A stretch of 64,000 nucleotides of DNA from Runella defluvii (GCF_014195535.1 NZ_JACIBY010000014.1:126501-190500); one strand, 5' to 3'; counted from the first letter of the stretch, positions 34,891 through 45,005 are shown. Program-made: numbers and translations. The notes: generated from the letters alone by a model not told the origin.

Positions 34891-36981
34891 TTACTCGCCC
34901 AACATTTCCAAAAACTCCGTTTCTGAAATCATTTTGACGCCCAATTTTGTGGCTTTATCGAGTTTGGAGGCACCCGCTTTTTCACCCACAATCAGGAAGT
35001 TAAGTTTTCCCGAAACCCCGCTGACAAGTTTTCCACCGTTTGCTTCAATCTTGTTTTCGAGTTGCTCGCGGCTCATGCTGGCAAACGTGCCTGAATATAA
35101 GAACGTTTTCCCTTCGAGGGTGTTTGATTCCATTACGACAGGAAGGTCGTCGGTTTCCATTTTGAGACCTGCGGCACGGAGACGCTCGATGTAGGCACGG
35201 TTTTGGTTGTCGGCAAAGTATTCTATCAAACTTTGGGCAATTTTTTCGCCGATTTCGGGTACGTTACGCAGAGCTTCCAAGTCAGCATTCATCAGTGCGT
35301 CGATGTTTTTGAAATACGCAGCCAGTTTTTCGGCCACCGTAGCACCAACAAAACGAATTCCGATGGCAAACAAAACTTGCTTGAACGAAACTTGTTTTGA
35401 TTGTTCAATTCCCTTTAAAATATTTTCTACGGTCTTTTCCTTAAACCCAATGCGCTTGGTTTTTCCCGTTTCTTCGTCGGTGATGACTTTTTCCAAACCA
35501 AACAGTTTTTCGTAGGTAAGGTCATACAAATCGGCGGGGGTTTGAAGGAGTCCTTTGTCGAACAATAACTCAATTTTTCCTTCACCCAAACTATCCAAAT
35601 TCATGGCTTTACGGTGAATAAAATGCTCGATTTTACCACGGATTTGGGGAGGGCAACCACGGTCGTTGGGGCAATAGTGGTTGGCTTCGCCCTCCTTGCG
35701 AATGAGCGGTGTGGCGCATTCGGGGCAGTGCGTAGGGTATTGGATGGGCGTGAGCGAGCGAGAGGCTCGTGCTGCTGTGTCCACGCCCGTAATTTTTGGA
35801 ATGATTTCTCCGCCTTTTTCCACAAAAACCACATCGTTGAGCATCAGCCCAAGGCGTTCGATTTCGTTGGCATTGTGCAAAGAAGCACGTTTCACGCGGG
35901 TGCCCGATAACCAAAGCCCTTTGCCGTCTTCGTTGATATTATCCAAGTTAGCCACGGGCGTCAAAGCCCCTGTTCGCCCGACTTGGTACGAAACAAAACG
36001 CAAAACACCTGGCTTGTTTTCTGCTTTGTATTTGTAGGCAATCGCCCAGCGCGGACTTTTGGCCGTAAAGCCTAATTCACGTTGTTGGGCGAGCGAATTT
36101 ACTTTGACAACAATCCCGTCCGTGGCTAAAGGAAGCGTATGACGTTTTTCTTCCCACTGGTGAATGTAGGCCAAAACGTCGTCGATGGTAGCGCATTTCT
36201 CCCACGAAGGCGACACGTTGAAGCCCCACGCTTTGAGGGCTTCGAGGCTCTCGGAATGGGTTTCAAACACGTTTTCGTCGCTCAAAAAATAATACACATA
36301 ACAGTCTAATCCCCGACGAGCTGACTCCGCAGAATCTTGAAGTTTGAACGCACCCGATGCCGCATTGCGGGGGTTGGCGTAGGTTTGTTCGTCAGCCTCT
36401 TCGAGCTCTTTGTTGAGTTTTTCAAAGGACGAAATAGGCATAAAACCTTCCCCACGGACTTCAAACGCAAGGGGCAAGGGGGGAAGGGCAAAGTTGGATT
36501 TCGACTCTTGTACCTTCAACGGCATTGTTTTGATGGTTCGAACGTTGGCTGTGATGTCATCACCGCGAACACCGTCGCCACGGGTTACGCCTCGCACTAG
36601 TACGCCATTTTCGTAGGTCATACTGAGCGAAATTCCGTCGAACTTTAATTCACAAACATACTCAAAATCAGCGCCATTGAGCCCTTTTCTTACCCGCTCG
36701 TCAAAGTCGCGAAGGTCTTGCTCGTTGTACGTATTTCCCAACGAAAGCATGGGGTAGCGGTGCTCAACCGCCGCAAAATTTTTGGTGATTGTACCTCCTA
36801 CGCGTTGGGTGGGAGAATCGGGGCGTTTGAGGTCGGGATATTGATTTTCGAGCGAAGCAAGCTCCTCCAGAAGTTGGTCAAACTCGTAATCGCTGATTTC
36901 AGAAACGCTATCTTGGTAATAGCGATGGTTATAAAAATTGAGGCGTTCGGTCAGTTCGTTAATGCGGTCGGCTACAGACAT
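34891..36981 (-). CDS. ligA: NAD-dependent DNA ligase LigA
   Basis: 696 residues with all domains: NAD-binding Ia domain with YYQDSVSEISDYEFD, adenylation domain with active Lys113 in CELKFDG, OB fold, a four-Cys zinc finger starting CPECATPL and ending in NDRGCP, helix-hairpin-helix repeats (FAIGIRFVGATVAEKL; LRNVPEIGEKIAQSL), and a C-terminal BRCT domain (LEGKTFLYSGTFASMSREQLENKIEANGGK). Seals nicks in replication and repair. It is preceded upstream by the divergent spacing to cytochrome oxidase subunit III on the same strand. Confidence 0.98.
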   Translation of the reverse strand: MSVADRINELTERLNFYNHRYYQDSVSEISDYEFDQLLEELASLENQYPDLKRPDSPTQRVGGTITKNFAAVEHRYPMLSLGNTYNEQDLRDFDERVRKGLNGADFEYVCELKFDGISLSMTYENGVLVRGVTRGDGVRGDDITANVRTIKTMPLKVQESKSNFALPPLPLAFEVRGEGFMPISSFEKLNKELEEADEQTYANPRNAASGAFKLQDSAESARRGLDCYVYYFLSDENVFETHSESLEALKAWGFNVSPSWEKCATIDDVLAYIHQWEEKRHTLPLATDGIVVKVNSLAQQRELGFTAKSPRWAIAYKYKAENKPGVLRFVSYQVGRTGALTPVANLDNINEDGKGLWLSGTRVKRASLHNANEIERLGLMLNDVVFVEKGGEIIPKITGVDTAARASRSLTPIQYPTHCPECATPLIRKEGEANHYCPNDRGCPPQIRGKIEHFIHRKAMNLDSLGEGKIELLFDKGLLQTPADLYDLTYEKLFGLEKVITDEETGKTKRIGFKEKTVENILKGIEQSKQVSFKQVLFAIGIRFVGATVAEKLAAYFKNIDALMNADLEALRNVPEIGEKIAQSLIEYFADNQNRAYIERLRAAGLKMETDDLPVVMESNTLEGKTFLYSGTFASMSREQLENKIEANGGKLVSGVSGKLNFLIVGEKAGASKLDKATKLGVKMISETEFLEMLGE

Positions 36982-37049
36982 GGCTATGAGAATGTTTGCA
37001 ATGGGATAGGCCGCGAAGTTAGAGAATCTAAACCAAAAAGCCTACCTTC

Positions 37050-37664
37050 TTACCATCCGTGGTGGTACAACAAAAAGCCGAATACGTACAGCCAAAGCAC
37101 ATCCACAAAGTGCCAATAAATGGTAATGAGTTTGATTTTAAGCTGATTGGGAGGATTGACACTAAAGACAAAAGCGTCCACGTAGCTGTGGTTTTTGATG
37201 GACTGATACACCGCCCATGCCAACACCGCAACTCCGATGAGAATGTGTAAAATATGAATGCCAGAAAGAAGGTAAATAAACCCAACGGATGGATTATTGA
37301 CGGTTGAAATGCCCGCCTGAATAAGCTGCGTCCAGCCCAAGAATTGTAAAACAACAAACAAGATTCCCAAGCCAAGAGTAGTTCCAATGAAAGAACGAAA
37401 CTTCGGGAATTGGTCTTTTTGTAAGGCAAGATTAGCGCCGTGCAGGGTAAAACTACTGGCAATAATAACACAGGTACTAACCCAAAAAAGCGAAGGAAGG
37501 GGCACGTCTGTCCAATGGACGCCCACTGATTTTCGCATGACATACACTCCCAACAAAATGGTAAATAAAAGCATACTTCCACCGAGTCCCAGACAAAGCA
37601 TAAAATTGAAAGGTTCACGACGTTTGGTGAAACGATTTTCTTTTACGGTGGACGCTTTTGCCAT
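37050..37664 (-). CDS. Cytochrome c oxidase subunit III-like protein
   Basis: 204 residues with about five transmembrane helices. It matches heme-copper oxidase subunit III: SFTLHGANLALQKDQ in helix 2/3, GIHILHILIGVAVLAW and the closing IYWHFVDVLWLYVFGFLLYHH motif with the HFVD signature. Subunit III stabilises the oxygen-reducing core in the inner membrane. It is not next to other cox genes here; its neighbours are ispE and ligA, so it may be an extra copy outside the main operon. Another overlapping frame at 37028-37618 is a shadow. Confidence 0.88.
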   Translation of the reverse strand: MAKASTVKENRFTKRREPFNFMLCLGLGGSMLLFTILLGVYVMRKSVGVHWTDVPLPSLFWVSTCVIIASSFTLHGANLALQKDQFPKFRSFIGTTLGLGILFVVLQFLGWTQLIQAGISTVNNPSVGFIYLLSGIHILHILIGVAVLAWAVYQSIKNHSYVDAFVFSVNPPNQLKIKLITIYWHFVDVLWLYVFGFLLYHHGW

Positions 37665-37695
37665 GGTGTTTAATGGGTCAAGTAAAAGTCAAAAA

Positions 37696-38505
37696 TCAAG
37701 TAAGCTCTCCATTCCAAACGGTGTAAGGGCTAAAAATGTTCTGTAAATCGGGCACTTTCTCAAAAATTCCAAATACGGTCGAACCCGAGCCTGTCATGCT
37801 GGCGTACAGAGCACCTACTTCGTACAATTGGGCTTTTATTTGAGGTAAAACGGGGTATTTTTGAAAGAGACCGTTCTCAAAATCATTCTTTACCCAATGA
37901 CGCCATTCTTCGATGGGGCGTTGCAATGCTTCACGTAAATCTACCTCCGTTTTTTGGGGAACCACACCCGCGTAGGCTTCGGCGGTGGAGATGTGGAGGT
38001 TGGGATAGACCAAAACAATGCCTTTGCCTTTGAGTGAGAGCGAAATGTCTTCAAATTGGTCTCCTTTTTCAGAACAGAACTGAGGCTGGTTTTCAATAAA
38101 AAAAGCACAGTCGCTGCCCAAGCGTCGGGCGTAATTTTGGAGGGCGGTTGTAGAAAGCGCTAGTTTGAAGGTATCGTTGAGGAGTTTCAACACAAAAGCT
38201 GCATCCGAAGACCCACCACCCATACCCGCACCAATGGGCACGATTTTGAGTAAGTGCATCGCCACTGGCGGCAAATCAAAATCAGCCTTCAGCAATTCGT
38301 AGGCTTTTACACAGAGATTTTTGGCGGGGTCGCCTGGGATATCAATGCCTGAAGAACTAAAGCTAAATTCAGTGGCGCGAATGATTTCAACGACATCCGA
38401 CCAACCCACGGGGTAAAAACAAGAAGCAATGTTGTGAAATCCGTCGGGGCGTTTTTCGGTGATTTGAAGCCCGATATTGATTTTGGCGTTGGCAAAGGCG
38501 ACCAT
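37696..38505 (-). CDS. ispE: 4-diphosphocytidyl-2-C-methyl-D-erythritol kinase IspE
   Basis: 269 residues. GHMP kinase marks: N-terminal FANAKINIGLQITEKRPDGFH, ATP-binding VPIGAGMGGGSSDAA at 89-103, and a C-terminal SMTGSGSTVFGIF glycine motif. Catalyses ATP-dependent phosphorylation of CDP-methylerythritol in the MEP isoprenoid pathway. Leftward, 32 bp upstream of the cytochrome oxidase subunit III gene; a palindrome separates it from the SerB-SerA gene. Confidence 0.96.
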   Translation of the reverse strand: MVAFANAKINIGLQITEKRPDGFHNIASCFYPVGWSDVVEIIRATEFSFSSSGIDIPGDPAKNLCVKAYELLKADFDLPPVAMHLLKIVPIGAGMGGGSSDAAFVLKLLNDTFKLALSTTALQNYARRLGSDCAFFIENQPQFCSEKGDQFEDISLSLKGKGIVLVYPNLHISTAEAYAGVVPQKTEVDLREALQRPIEEWRHWVKNDFENGLFQKYPVLPQIKAQLYEVGALYASMTGSGSTVFGIFEKVPDLQNIFSPYTVWNGELT

Positions 38506-38520
38506 ACTTTTAAAAGAAAA

Positions 38521-38550
38521 ACTTCCCGAAAGTCTAGACTTTCGGGAAGT
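38521..38550. repeat. Perfect 30-bp palindrome
   Basis: acttcccgaaagt (38521-38533), ctag, actttcgggaagt (38538-38550); the whole is its own reverse complement. It lies between serA and ispE. Same family as the 32611 and 14325 palindromes. Confidence 0.85.
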
Positions 38551-38564
38551 TAGGAGAAGTCTAT

Positions 38565-40469
38565 TTAGTATAACATCCGAAACTTAATCGTTTCTTCTAC
38601 GTTCTTAATTTCGTCAATGAACCCATCTTCGTAGCTTCGTTCTACGTCCATGATGACGTAACCGATTTGCTCGTTGGTTTTTAGGTATTGACCCGTGATG
38701 TTAACATTGTATTTGGCAAAAATGTTGTTGAGTTTGGCCAAAATACCTGGTACATTTTTGTGAATGTGCAATAAACGGTGCGAGCCTTTGAGGAGTGGAA
38801 GTTGCACCTCAGGGAAGTTTACGCTGCCTGTTGTGCTACCGTTATTAATGTATTCGAGTAATCGCTCAGGAACGTAGTGACCAATCCCTTCTTGGGCTTC
38901 TTCGGTACTCCCCCCAATGTGCGGAGTCAGAATCACGTTGGGCAGCCCACGAAGTTCACTTTCAAAAGGTTCGTTGTTGGTTTTGGGTTCATACGGGAAT
39001 ACGTCAACCCCAGCGCCCCATACTTTGCCGCTTTTGAGCGCTTCGACTAGCGCTTCGACTTCCACTACGTGGCCACGGGCAAGGTTCAAGAATACCACAC
39101 CATCTTTCATTAGCTCAAACTCGCGTTTGCCGATGACGTTTTTGTTGTCTTTCCGACCGTCGATGTGCATACTTACCACGTCGGCAATGCGCAAAAGGTC
39201 GTCCAACGACTTGAGCTTTTTGGCATTTCCGATGGGCATTTTGTCAACGACATCGTAGAAATACACCTCCATACCGAGGGCTTCACCGATCACCGAAAGC
39301 TGCGTTCCGATGTGGCCATAGCCAACGAGACCCAGTTTTTTGCCGCGAACTTCAAAGCTATTGTTGGCCGATTTGTCCCATTTGCCTTCGTGCATTCCGT
39401 TGCTTTTGGTGACCACGTTACGAATGAGCATAATCATTTCGCCCACGGCCAATTCGACCACCGAACGCGTGTTGCTGTAAGGGGCATTGAAAACGGCAAC
39501 TCCTTTTTCGGTAGCGGCTTTGAGGTCAATTTGGTTGGTCCCGATGCAAAAAGCACCGATGGCGATCAAACGCGGTGCATTTTCAAGAACGCGGCGCGTA
39601 ACGTTTGTTTTGGAACGAATGCCCAAAATAGTAACGTCCTTGATTTTTTCGATCAATTCGTCTTCGTCCAAAGCACCTTTCAAAAACTCTACGTTAAAAC
39701 CTTGTTCCTCAAATGCTTGACGAGCTACGGGGTGAACGTTTTCGAGTAAAAGAATCTTGATGCGGCTTTTTGGATATGATTGTGAACGAGGTAAATTGTT
39801 CAAAAACAAAAACTCATCCAACGACGGTACGACGTGGTCCGCTACGCTTGTTACTTTAGTCCGCTCCACGTTTTCGGTGAAGGCATAAAAACGACTTGCT
39901 ACGCCCGCTTCGCGGAGTTCGTAATCGGTATAGCCATCGCCAATGACGCAGACATCGCCAGGAAGCGCCAGCGATTCGAGCAATTTTACTTTTCCTTTAT
40001 CTTGCGACAACACGTTTTCGTCGTCCACGCCAATGATGTTGTCATCGGCGTCAAAACGGAACGTATTGGCATACACATTTTCTTCTTTGAGCCCTAATTC
40101 GGTAACGATAGGGACAATAAACTCCTTAAAACCACTCGAAACGATAAGAATAGCCTCGGAATAGTCGCGGAGGAACGCTCGGTTGCGAGCAAACGAATCT
40201 GACACTTTGGTACGCAAAAAATCAACCAGTGCTTCGACGTGGCTGCGATTTGCTTGAAGAAGCGAAATACGCTGGCGCAAACCTTCCGCAAACGACAATT
40301 CGCCGTTCATGGCGGCATCGGTCAAATCACGGATTTGTTGAACTACTTTTTCGCGGTTGGGATTGCCCGCGAGGGCAATGTTAGCCAATTCGTCCAGACC
40401 TTCGACTTGCGTAAACGTGCTGTCGAAATCAATGACGTAATAGGTTTGTTCAATCGTGTTGGTGAGCAT
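38565..40469 (-). CDS. serA: Phosphoserine phosphatase-phosphoglycerate dehydrogenase fusion (SerB-SerA)
   Basis: 634 residues from ATG 40469. Residues about 8-220 are a SerB-type HAD phosphatase: DFDST (Asp14, Asp16), SSGF at 111-114, Lys160 in KGKVKLL, and GDGYTD at 177-182. Residues about 236-634 are a D-3-phosphoglycerate dehydrogenase: RSKTNVTRRVL, GAFCIGTNQIDL, the NAD loop GYGHIG, NLARGHVVE, catalytic His in PHIGGSTEEAQ, and a C-terminal ACT domain (HIHKNVPGILAKLN). One chain would thus run the first and last steps of serine synthesis; SerC is not in the window. Confidence 0.93.
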   Translation of the reverse strand: MLTNTIEQTYYVIDFDSTFTQVEGLDELANIALAGNPNREKVVQQIRDLTDAAMNGELSFAEGLRQRISLLQANRSHVEALVDFLRTKVSDSFARNRAFLRDYSEAILIVSSGFKEFIVPIVTELGLKEENVYANTFRFDADDNIIGVDDENVLSQDKGKVKLLESLALPGDVCVIGDGYTDYELREAGVASRFYAFTENVERTKVTSVADHVVPSLDEFLFLNNLPRSQSYPKSRIKILLLENVHPVARQAFEEQGFNVEFLKGALDEDELIEKIKDVTILGIRSKTNVTRRVLENAPRLIAIGAFCIGTNQIDLKAATEKGVAVFNAPYSNTRSVVELAVGEMIMLIRNVVTKSNGMHEGKWDKSANNSFEVRGKKLGLVGYGHIGTQLSVIGEALGMEVYFYDVVDKMPIGNAKKLKSLDDLLRIADVVSMHIDGRKDNKNVIGKREFELMKDGVVFLNLARGHVVEVEALVEALKSGKVWGAGVDVFPYEPKTNNEPFESELRGLPNVILTPHIGGSTEEAQEGIGHYVPERLLEYINNGSTTGSVNFPEVQLPLLKGSHRLLHIHKNVPGILAKLNNIFAKYNVNITGQYLKTNEQIGYVIMDVERSYEDGFIDEIKNVEETIKFRMLY

Positions 40470-40501
40470 TCTGCAAAAATTTATTGAAATTGTATCGGCG
40501 G

Positions 40502-40529
40502 GTGCTGAAACGAATTTATGTTTCAGCAC
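40502..40529. repeat. Inverted repeat in the serA/sbcD divergent region
   Basis: gtgctgaaac (40502-40511) and gtttcagcac (40520-40529), 10-bp arms with an 8-nt loop. Possible operator or mRNA leader hairpin. Confidence 0.45.
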
Positions 40530-40623
40530 ACAAATTTACCGTTCCTTTTTGGCATTTTTGCAAACTTGTCAAAAAATGGAAGGTTCTTTTAGAACTTTGT
40601 TAATAAGTTGGCAGAAAAAATCC

Positions 40624-41877
40624 ATGAAAATACTTCATACCGCCGATTGGCACTTAGGCAAACGACTTGAGCAATTTTCGAGACTTGACGAACAAAAAGA
40701 GGTCTTGAATGAAATTTGTGAAATAGCAGAGCGTGAAGCTGTGGACGCAGTCGTAATAGCAGGCGACTTGTTTGATAATTTTAGCCCTTCCTCGGAAGCA
40801 ATGGAGCTTTTATATAGTACGCTACATCGCCTGTCTAACTTTGGAAGTAGGGCGGTAATAGCCATTGCAGGAAACCACGACTCACCTGAACGAATTGACG
40901 CACCAGATGCGTTGGCAAAAGTTTCAGGGATAATTTTTGTTGGATTTCCCAACGCACAAATTCGCCCTTTTGAAACTAAAAACGGCATTAAAGTTACTAA
41001 AACGGATGTTGGTTTTGTCGAATTGCAACTTCCTGCCTTAGCTTCTCCTTTACGGCTTATTCTCACGCCTTATGCCAATGAAATTCGTCTAAAGACGTTT
41101 TTGGGCGTTGAAAAAGCGGAGGAAAATTTACGCCAAATGTTACAGCAACATTGGCAACAATTGGCCGATGCACATTGCGACGACAGGGGTGTAAATATGC
41201 TCGTTACGCATTTATACGTCATGCGTCAAGACGATCCTACTCCGCCTGAAGAACCAGACGACGAACGACCCATTTTACATATCGGTGGCGCACAGGCAAT
41301 TTATACCGAAAATTTCCCTGCCCAAATTCAATATGTGGCATTGGGACATTTGCATCGTTATCAGACGGTGAGCAAGCAGCCGTGCCCCATTATATATAGT
41401 AGTAGTCCGTTGGCGTATAGTTTTGCAGAAGCGAATCAAACAAAATATGTGGTGATTATTGAGGCCGAGGCTGGAACGCCTGTTGCTTACCGTCAAGTGG
41501 CGTTGACTTCTGGTAAAAAGCTACTTAGGGGGCGTTTTGAACAAGTGGACGAGGCACTTGCATGGCTAGATGAAAATCAGGATGCGCTGGTAGAACTTAC
41601 CATTGTGACAGATAACTTTTTGGAGTCGTCGGATAAAAAACGACTTATGGAAGCCCATGCAGGCTTAATGCCGATTATCCCCGAAATTCGTACTAAAACT
41701 AGCGCAACCAGCAGTGATACCACCCGCGAACTCCTACAGCAAGAGGGACGAGGAATGGAAGAATTGTTTATCAATTATTTCAAAAATAGTAAAGAAGGAA
41801 AAGGTCAAGCTCCCAATGAATCACTTTTGGGGGTATTTAAGGAGATTTTAGCACTCGACGAAGACGACAATATATGA
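40624..41877 (+). CDS. sbcD: Exonuclease SbcD
   Basis: 417 residues from ATG 40624, where the family's MKILHTADWHLGK start occurs; upstream in-frame starts reach into the serA promoter region. Phosphodiesterase motifs: Asp8 and His10 in TADWH, GDLFDNF at 47-53, GNHDSPER at 83-90, and LGHLHRY later. Mn-dependent nuclease subunit of the Mre11-Rad50-like SbcCD complex, which opens DNA hairpins. Overlaps sbcC by 4 bp (ATGA). It is divergent from the SerB-SerA gene. Confidence 0.96.
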   Translation: MKILHTADWHLGKRLEQFSRLDEQKEVLNEICEIAEREAVDAVVIAGDLFDNFSPSSEAMELLYSTLHRLSNFGSRAVIAIAGNHDSPERIDAPDALAKVSGIIFVGFPNAQIRPFETKNGIKVTKTDVGFVELQLPALASPLRLILTPYANEIRLKTFLGVEKAEENLRQMLQQHWQQLADAHCDDRGVNMLVTHLYVMRQDDPTPPEEPDDERPILHIGGAQAIYTENFPAQIQYVALGHLHRYQTVSKQPCPIIYSSSPLAYSFAEANQTKYVVIIEAEAGTPVAYRQVALTSGKKLLRGRFEQVDEALAWLDENQDALVELTIVTDNFLESSDKKRLMEAHAGLMPIIPEIRTKTSATSSDTTRELLQQEGRGMEELFINYFKNSKEGKGQAPNESLLGVFKEILALDEDDNI

Positions 41878-44800
41878 TACCCATTAAACTGATTTTACAA
41901 GGAATTCAATCGTATCGAGAACGCCAAGAAATTGATTTTACGCAGCTTACGGAGGCAAAGTTGTTTGGAATCTTTGGCAAAGTCGGTAGTGGAAAATCGA
42001 CGATTCTGGAAGCCATAACGTTTGTGCTTTATGGTGATAGTGAGCGACTTAATAGTCGCGAAAATCGTAGCTATAATTTGATGAACTTGCGTTCAGAAAA
42101 GTTGTTTATTGATTTGGTTTTTCGGACGGGACGGGACCAAACAGAATATCGGTTTGTGGCAGAAGGCAAACGAAGTGGTAAGCACTTTGACCAAGTGAAA
42201 ATCGAAAGGAAAGCTTTTCAATGGATGCCTGAACTGGAAGATTGGGCGCCTATTGCCGCCGAAAATCCAGCCGAAAAAATCATTGGCCTAAGTTACGAAA
42301 ACTTCAAACGGACGGTTATCATCCCGCAAGGACGTTTTCAAGAGTTTATTGAGCTTCGCGACGCCGACCGAACTCGTATGATGAAGGAGCTTTTTCAGCT
42401 CGAACGTTTTGAACTTTCGGAACGTGTAAAGCGGCTTCTAAACAAGACCGAAAGCGAGTGGCAACACGTGGAAGGCCAACGAAAAGCGATTGGCGATGTG
42501 ACCCAAGAAATGTATGAACAAACGAAATTGGATCTTCAAAATGCGCATGGGTTATTGGCACAACACAAAGAACAGCTTGACCAAAAACAAAGGGAAGAAA
42601 AAACGATAGAGGCATTGATAAAACTCTTCAATCGCTTGGTAGATGTAGAAGGGGAAATCAAAAAATTAGAAGAACAAACTGAAAGATTTCAGAATCGACG
42701 TGTGCGACTTCAGCAATACGAACGCTGTCAGTTGGAGTTTAAGCCTTTATTGGACAAAAAAAACGATGTAATAAAACAAATCAATCGTGAAGTACAGGCA
42801 CAAGTACAGATTCAAAATCAGATTGATACTGCTGAAAAAGCCCTGATTATCAATCAAAATGAAGTTGAAAAATTGCGACCAAGCTACGAAAAACGCCAAG
42901 ATAGTCAGGTCGAAATTGAGGATTTACGAATAATTATCCATACCAAAAAGGCAGAAGCCGAACGTACCAAGCTTCTGAAGCGGATGGAGGATGGAAGGCA
43001 AAAGCTAGTACTTCGACAAAGCGCCCTTTTGGAACGTAAAACGCAGTATGAAACGCTCAAAAAACAGCGTGTCGGCCTACGAGAAGTGCTTCCTGATGTG
43101 GCACAATTGTTGGAAATCAAGGCTTGGTTTGATAAAAAAGAAGCCCTGCTCAAGGACAAAGAAAACTTGCGAGCGAGGGCCGATGAATTGGTAAAAAAAG
43201 AAAGCGGTGTCGCTGAAACAAAATTGGGCTTGTTTACAGACGAACTGCAAACCTTGATAGAGAAACCTGTAGATGGTCAAACATTTGACGCAATTTATGA
43301 AAGTATTGAAGCGGCACGCCTAAAATTGCAGAAGGAAGCTGAGGCATTAAATCCAGATATTTTACACCTCAACACCCAAAAAGCGCTGCAACAATACGCA
43401 GGTGCTTTGCAAGAGGGCGAACCTTGCCCACTGTGCGGAGCGGTGCATCATCCACATATTTTGACTGCCGAAACCAATTTTAACGGCTTGATTCATCAGT
43501 TGCAACAACGCCAGGAACAGCTTAAAAACACGGCTTCGCAGACATTGGGGCAGTTGGAAAAACAACTTCGTAAGGTAGAAAAAGAGCTCACCTCAATTCA
43601 ATCCCAAAAGTTAGAAGTAAGGCAAAATTGGGAGCGTAAAACAGAAGAAATTCGCCTTCACGAAACCCAATTTAGTTGGCCAACTTTTGAGAATACAGAT
43701 CGAAAACCTATAGATGTGGCACTTGAGCTGGCGAAAAAGACGCAAGAACAGTTGGCTTTGGTAGATAAACAACTGGATGTTGAGGAACAAGGTATTCAAA
43801 AAGATGAAACCGAACTGAAAGAAAAATATGAAAAACCCATTGAAGAGTTTGGGCAGAAAGTGGCAGCTTTTGATGGGGCTATTCAGCAGTCAATTAGTCA
43901 GCTGAAGGTTTTGGAGGTTCAGCAGTTTGTATCGGTTGAAGTAGCGGGCCTCGAAAATCAAGCGGATAAACAAGCCCAAGAATTGCAAAACGTGGTGCTG
44001 AAATTTGAGGAGTTTGATAAAAAAATAAGACAACTACAACAAGAAATTGGACCACTTACGGGGCAGTTGACAAGCTCAAAAACGAACCTCGAAAATTTTC
44101 AAACTGAGGCAAAAAAAGCCGAGAGTCGTATCGTTGAAGCCCTTGAAAGGTATCAATATGAGTCCGAAACCATTGTTCTGGAAGTGTTAGGTTGGCAGTT
44201 AGACCTAGCGCAAGAACGTGAATTGATTGCTGCATTTGACCAAAACTTGTTTGCTTTTCGCAAAGAAAGAGAAGATTTGCTGCAAGTAGCTAGTGCTCAA
44301 ACGATTGACCAAGAAAGGTACAAGCAATTATTAACGGAGATAGAAGAACATCAACAAACGATTGAAAGATGGACAAGAGAGCAGGGGCGTTTGGTCGATT
44401 TAGAGAAAACCCAAGCTTTACAACTACAAAAACAGGCCGAACTACTTGATCAGAAAGCTAAACTTGAACTCCGCCAAGCAGACCTCAAAACACTTGAAAA
44501 ATTATTTAAAGCGAGTGGTTTTGTTAATTATGTCTCATCGGTATATCTTCAAAATCTGTGCAATCAAGCCAATGACCGTTTTCATCGCATGACACGCCAA
44601 CAATTGCAGTTGGAGGTAAATGAAAATAATAATTTTCAGGTGCGCGATTTGCTGAATGATGGTCGAACGAGGGCTTTGAATACCTTATCGGGAGGGCAGA
44701 AGTTTCAGGCTGCCTTGTCGCTTGCCTTGGCGTTGGCAGATAACGTAAATACCCAAATTGAAGCCAAAGAAAATTTCTTTTTCTTAGACGAAGGTTTTGG

Positions 44801-44972
44801 CTCGTTGGATAAAGAGTCGTTACAAACGGTCTTTGATACGCTAAAATCATTGCGTAAAGAAAACCGCGTCGTGGGAGTTATTTCGCACGTAGAGGACTTG
44901 CAGCAGGAGATAGATTGTTACTTGAGGGTAACAAACGACGAAGAAAGAGGAAGTTTATTAACGCTTTTGTGA
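41874..44972 (+). CDS. sbcC: Exonuclease subunit SbcC (Rad50-like SMC ATPase)
   Basis: 1032 residues. Walker A GKVGSGKST at 35-43, long coiled coils broken at the centre by the zinc hook CPLC at 518-521, signature LSGGQ near residue 937, and Walker B FFLDEGFGSLD with Asp972-Glu973. Drives SbcD in ATP-dependent cutting of DNA hairpins and ends. In a genome so rich in perfect palindromes this complex should have real work. Translationally coupled to sbcD. Confidence 0.96.
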   Translation: MIPIKLILQGIQSYRERQEIDFTQLTEAKLFGIFGKVGSGKSTILEAITFVLYGDSERLNSRENRSYNLMNLRSEKLFIDLVFRTGRDQTEYRFVAEGKRSGKHFDQVKIERKAFQWMPELEDWAPIAAENPAEKIIGLSYENFKRTVIIPQGRFQEFIELRDADRTRMMKELFQLERFELSERVKRLLNKTESEWQHVEGQRKAIGDVTQEMYEQTKLDLQNAHGLLAQHKEQLDQKQREEKTIEALIKLFNRLVDVEGEIKKLEEQTERFQNRRVRLQQYERCQLEFKPLLDKKNDVIKQINREVQAQVQIQNQIDTAEKALIINQNEVEKLRPSYEKRQDSQVEIEDLRIIIHTKKAEAERTKLLKRMEDGRQKLVLRQSALLERKTQYETLKKQRVGLREVLPDVAQLLEIKAWFDKKEALLKDKENLRARADELVKKESGVAETKLGLFTDELQTLIEKPVDGQTFDAIYESIEAARLKLQKEAEALNPDILHLNTQKALQQYAGALQEGEPCPLCGAVHHPHILTAETNFNGLIHQLQQRQEQLKNTASQTLGQLEKQLRKVEKELTSIQSQKLEVRQNWERKTEEIRLHETQFSWPTFENTDRKPIDVALELAKKTQEQLALVDKQLDVEEQGIQKDETELKEKYEKPIEEFGQKVAAFDGAIQQSISQLKVLEVQQFVSVEVAGLENQADKQAQELQNVVLKFEEFDKKIRQLQQEIGPLTGQLTSSKTNLENFQTEAKKAESRIVEALERYQYESETIVLEVLGWQLDLAQERELIAAFDQNLFAFRKEREDLLQVASAQTIDQERYKQLLTEIEEHQQTIERWTREQGRLVDLEKTQALQLQKQAELLDQKAKLELRQADLKTLEKLFKASGFVNYVSSVYLQNLCNQANDRFHRMTRQQLQLEVNENNNFQVRDLLNDGRTRALNTLSGGQKFQAALSLALALADNVNTQIEAKENFFFLDEGFGSLDKESLQTVFDTLKSLRKENRVVGVISHVEDLQQEIDCYLRVTNDEERGSLLTLL

Positions 44973-45005
44973 GCATAGCGCTGACAAATTGTGGGGTGAT
45001 AGTTA

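Noticed and set aside
37028-37618. 196-residue frame overlapping the cytochrome oxidase gene
   Set aside because: Same strand, other frame; the 37050-37664 frame carries the HFVD motif and family helices.
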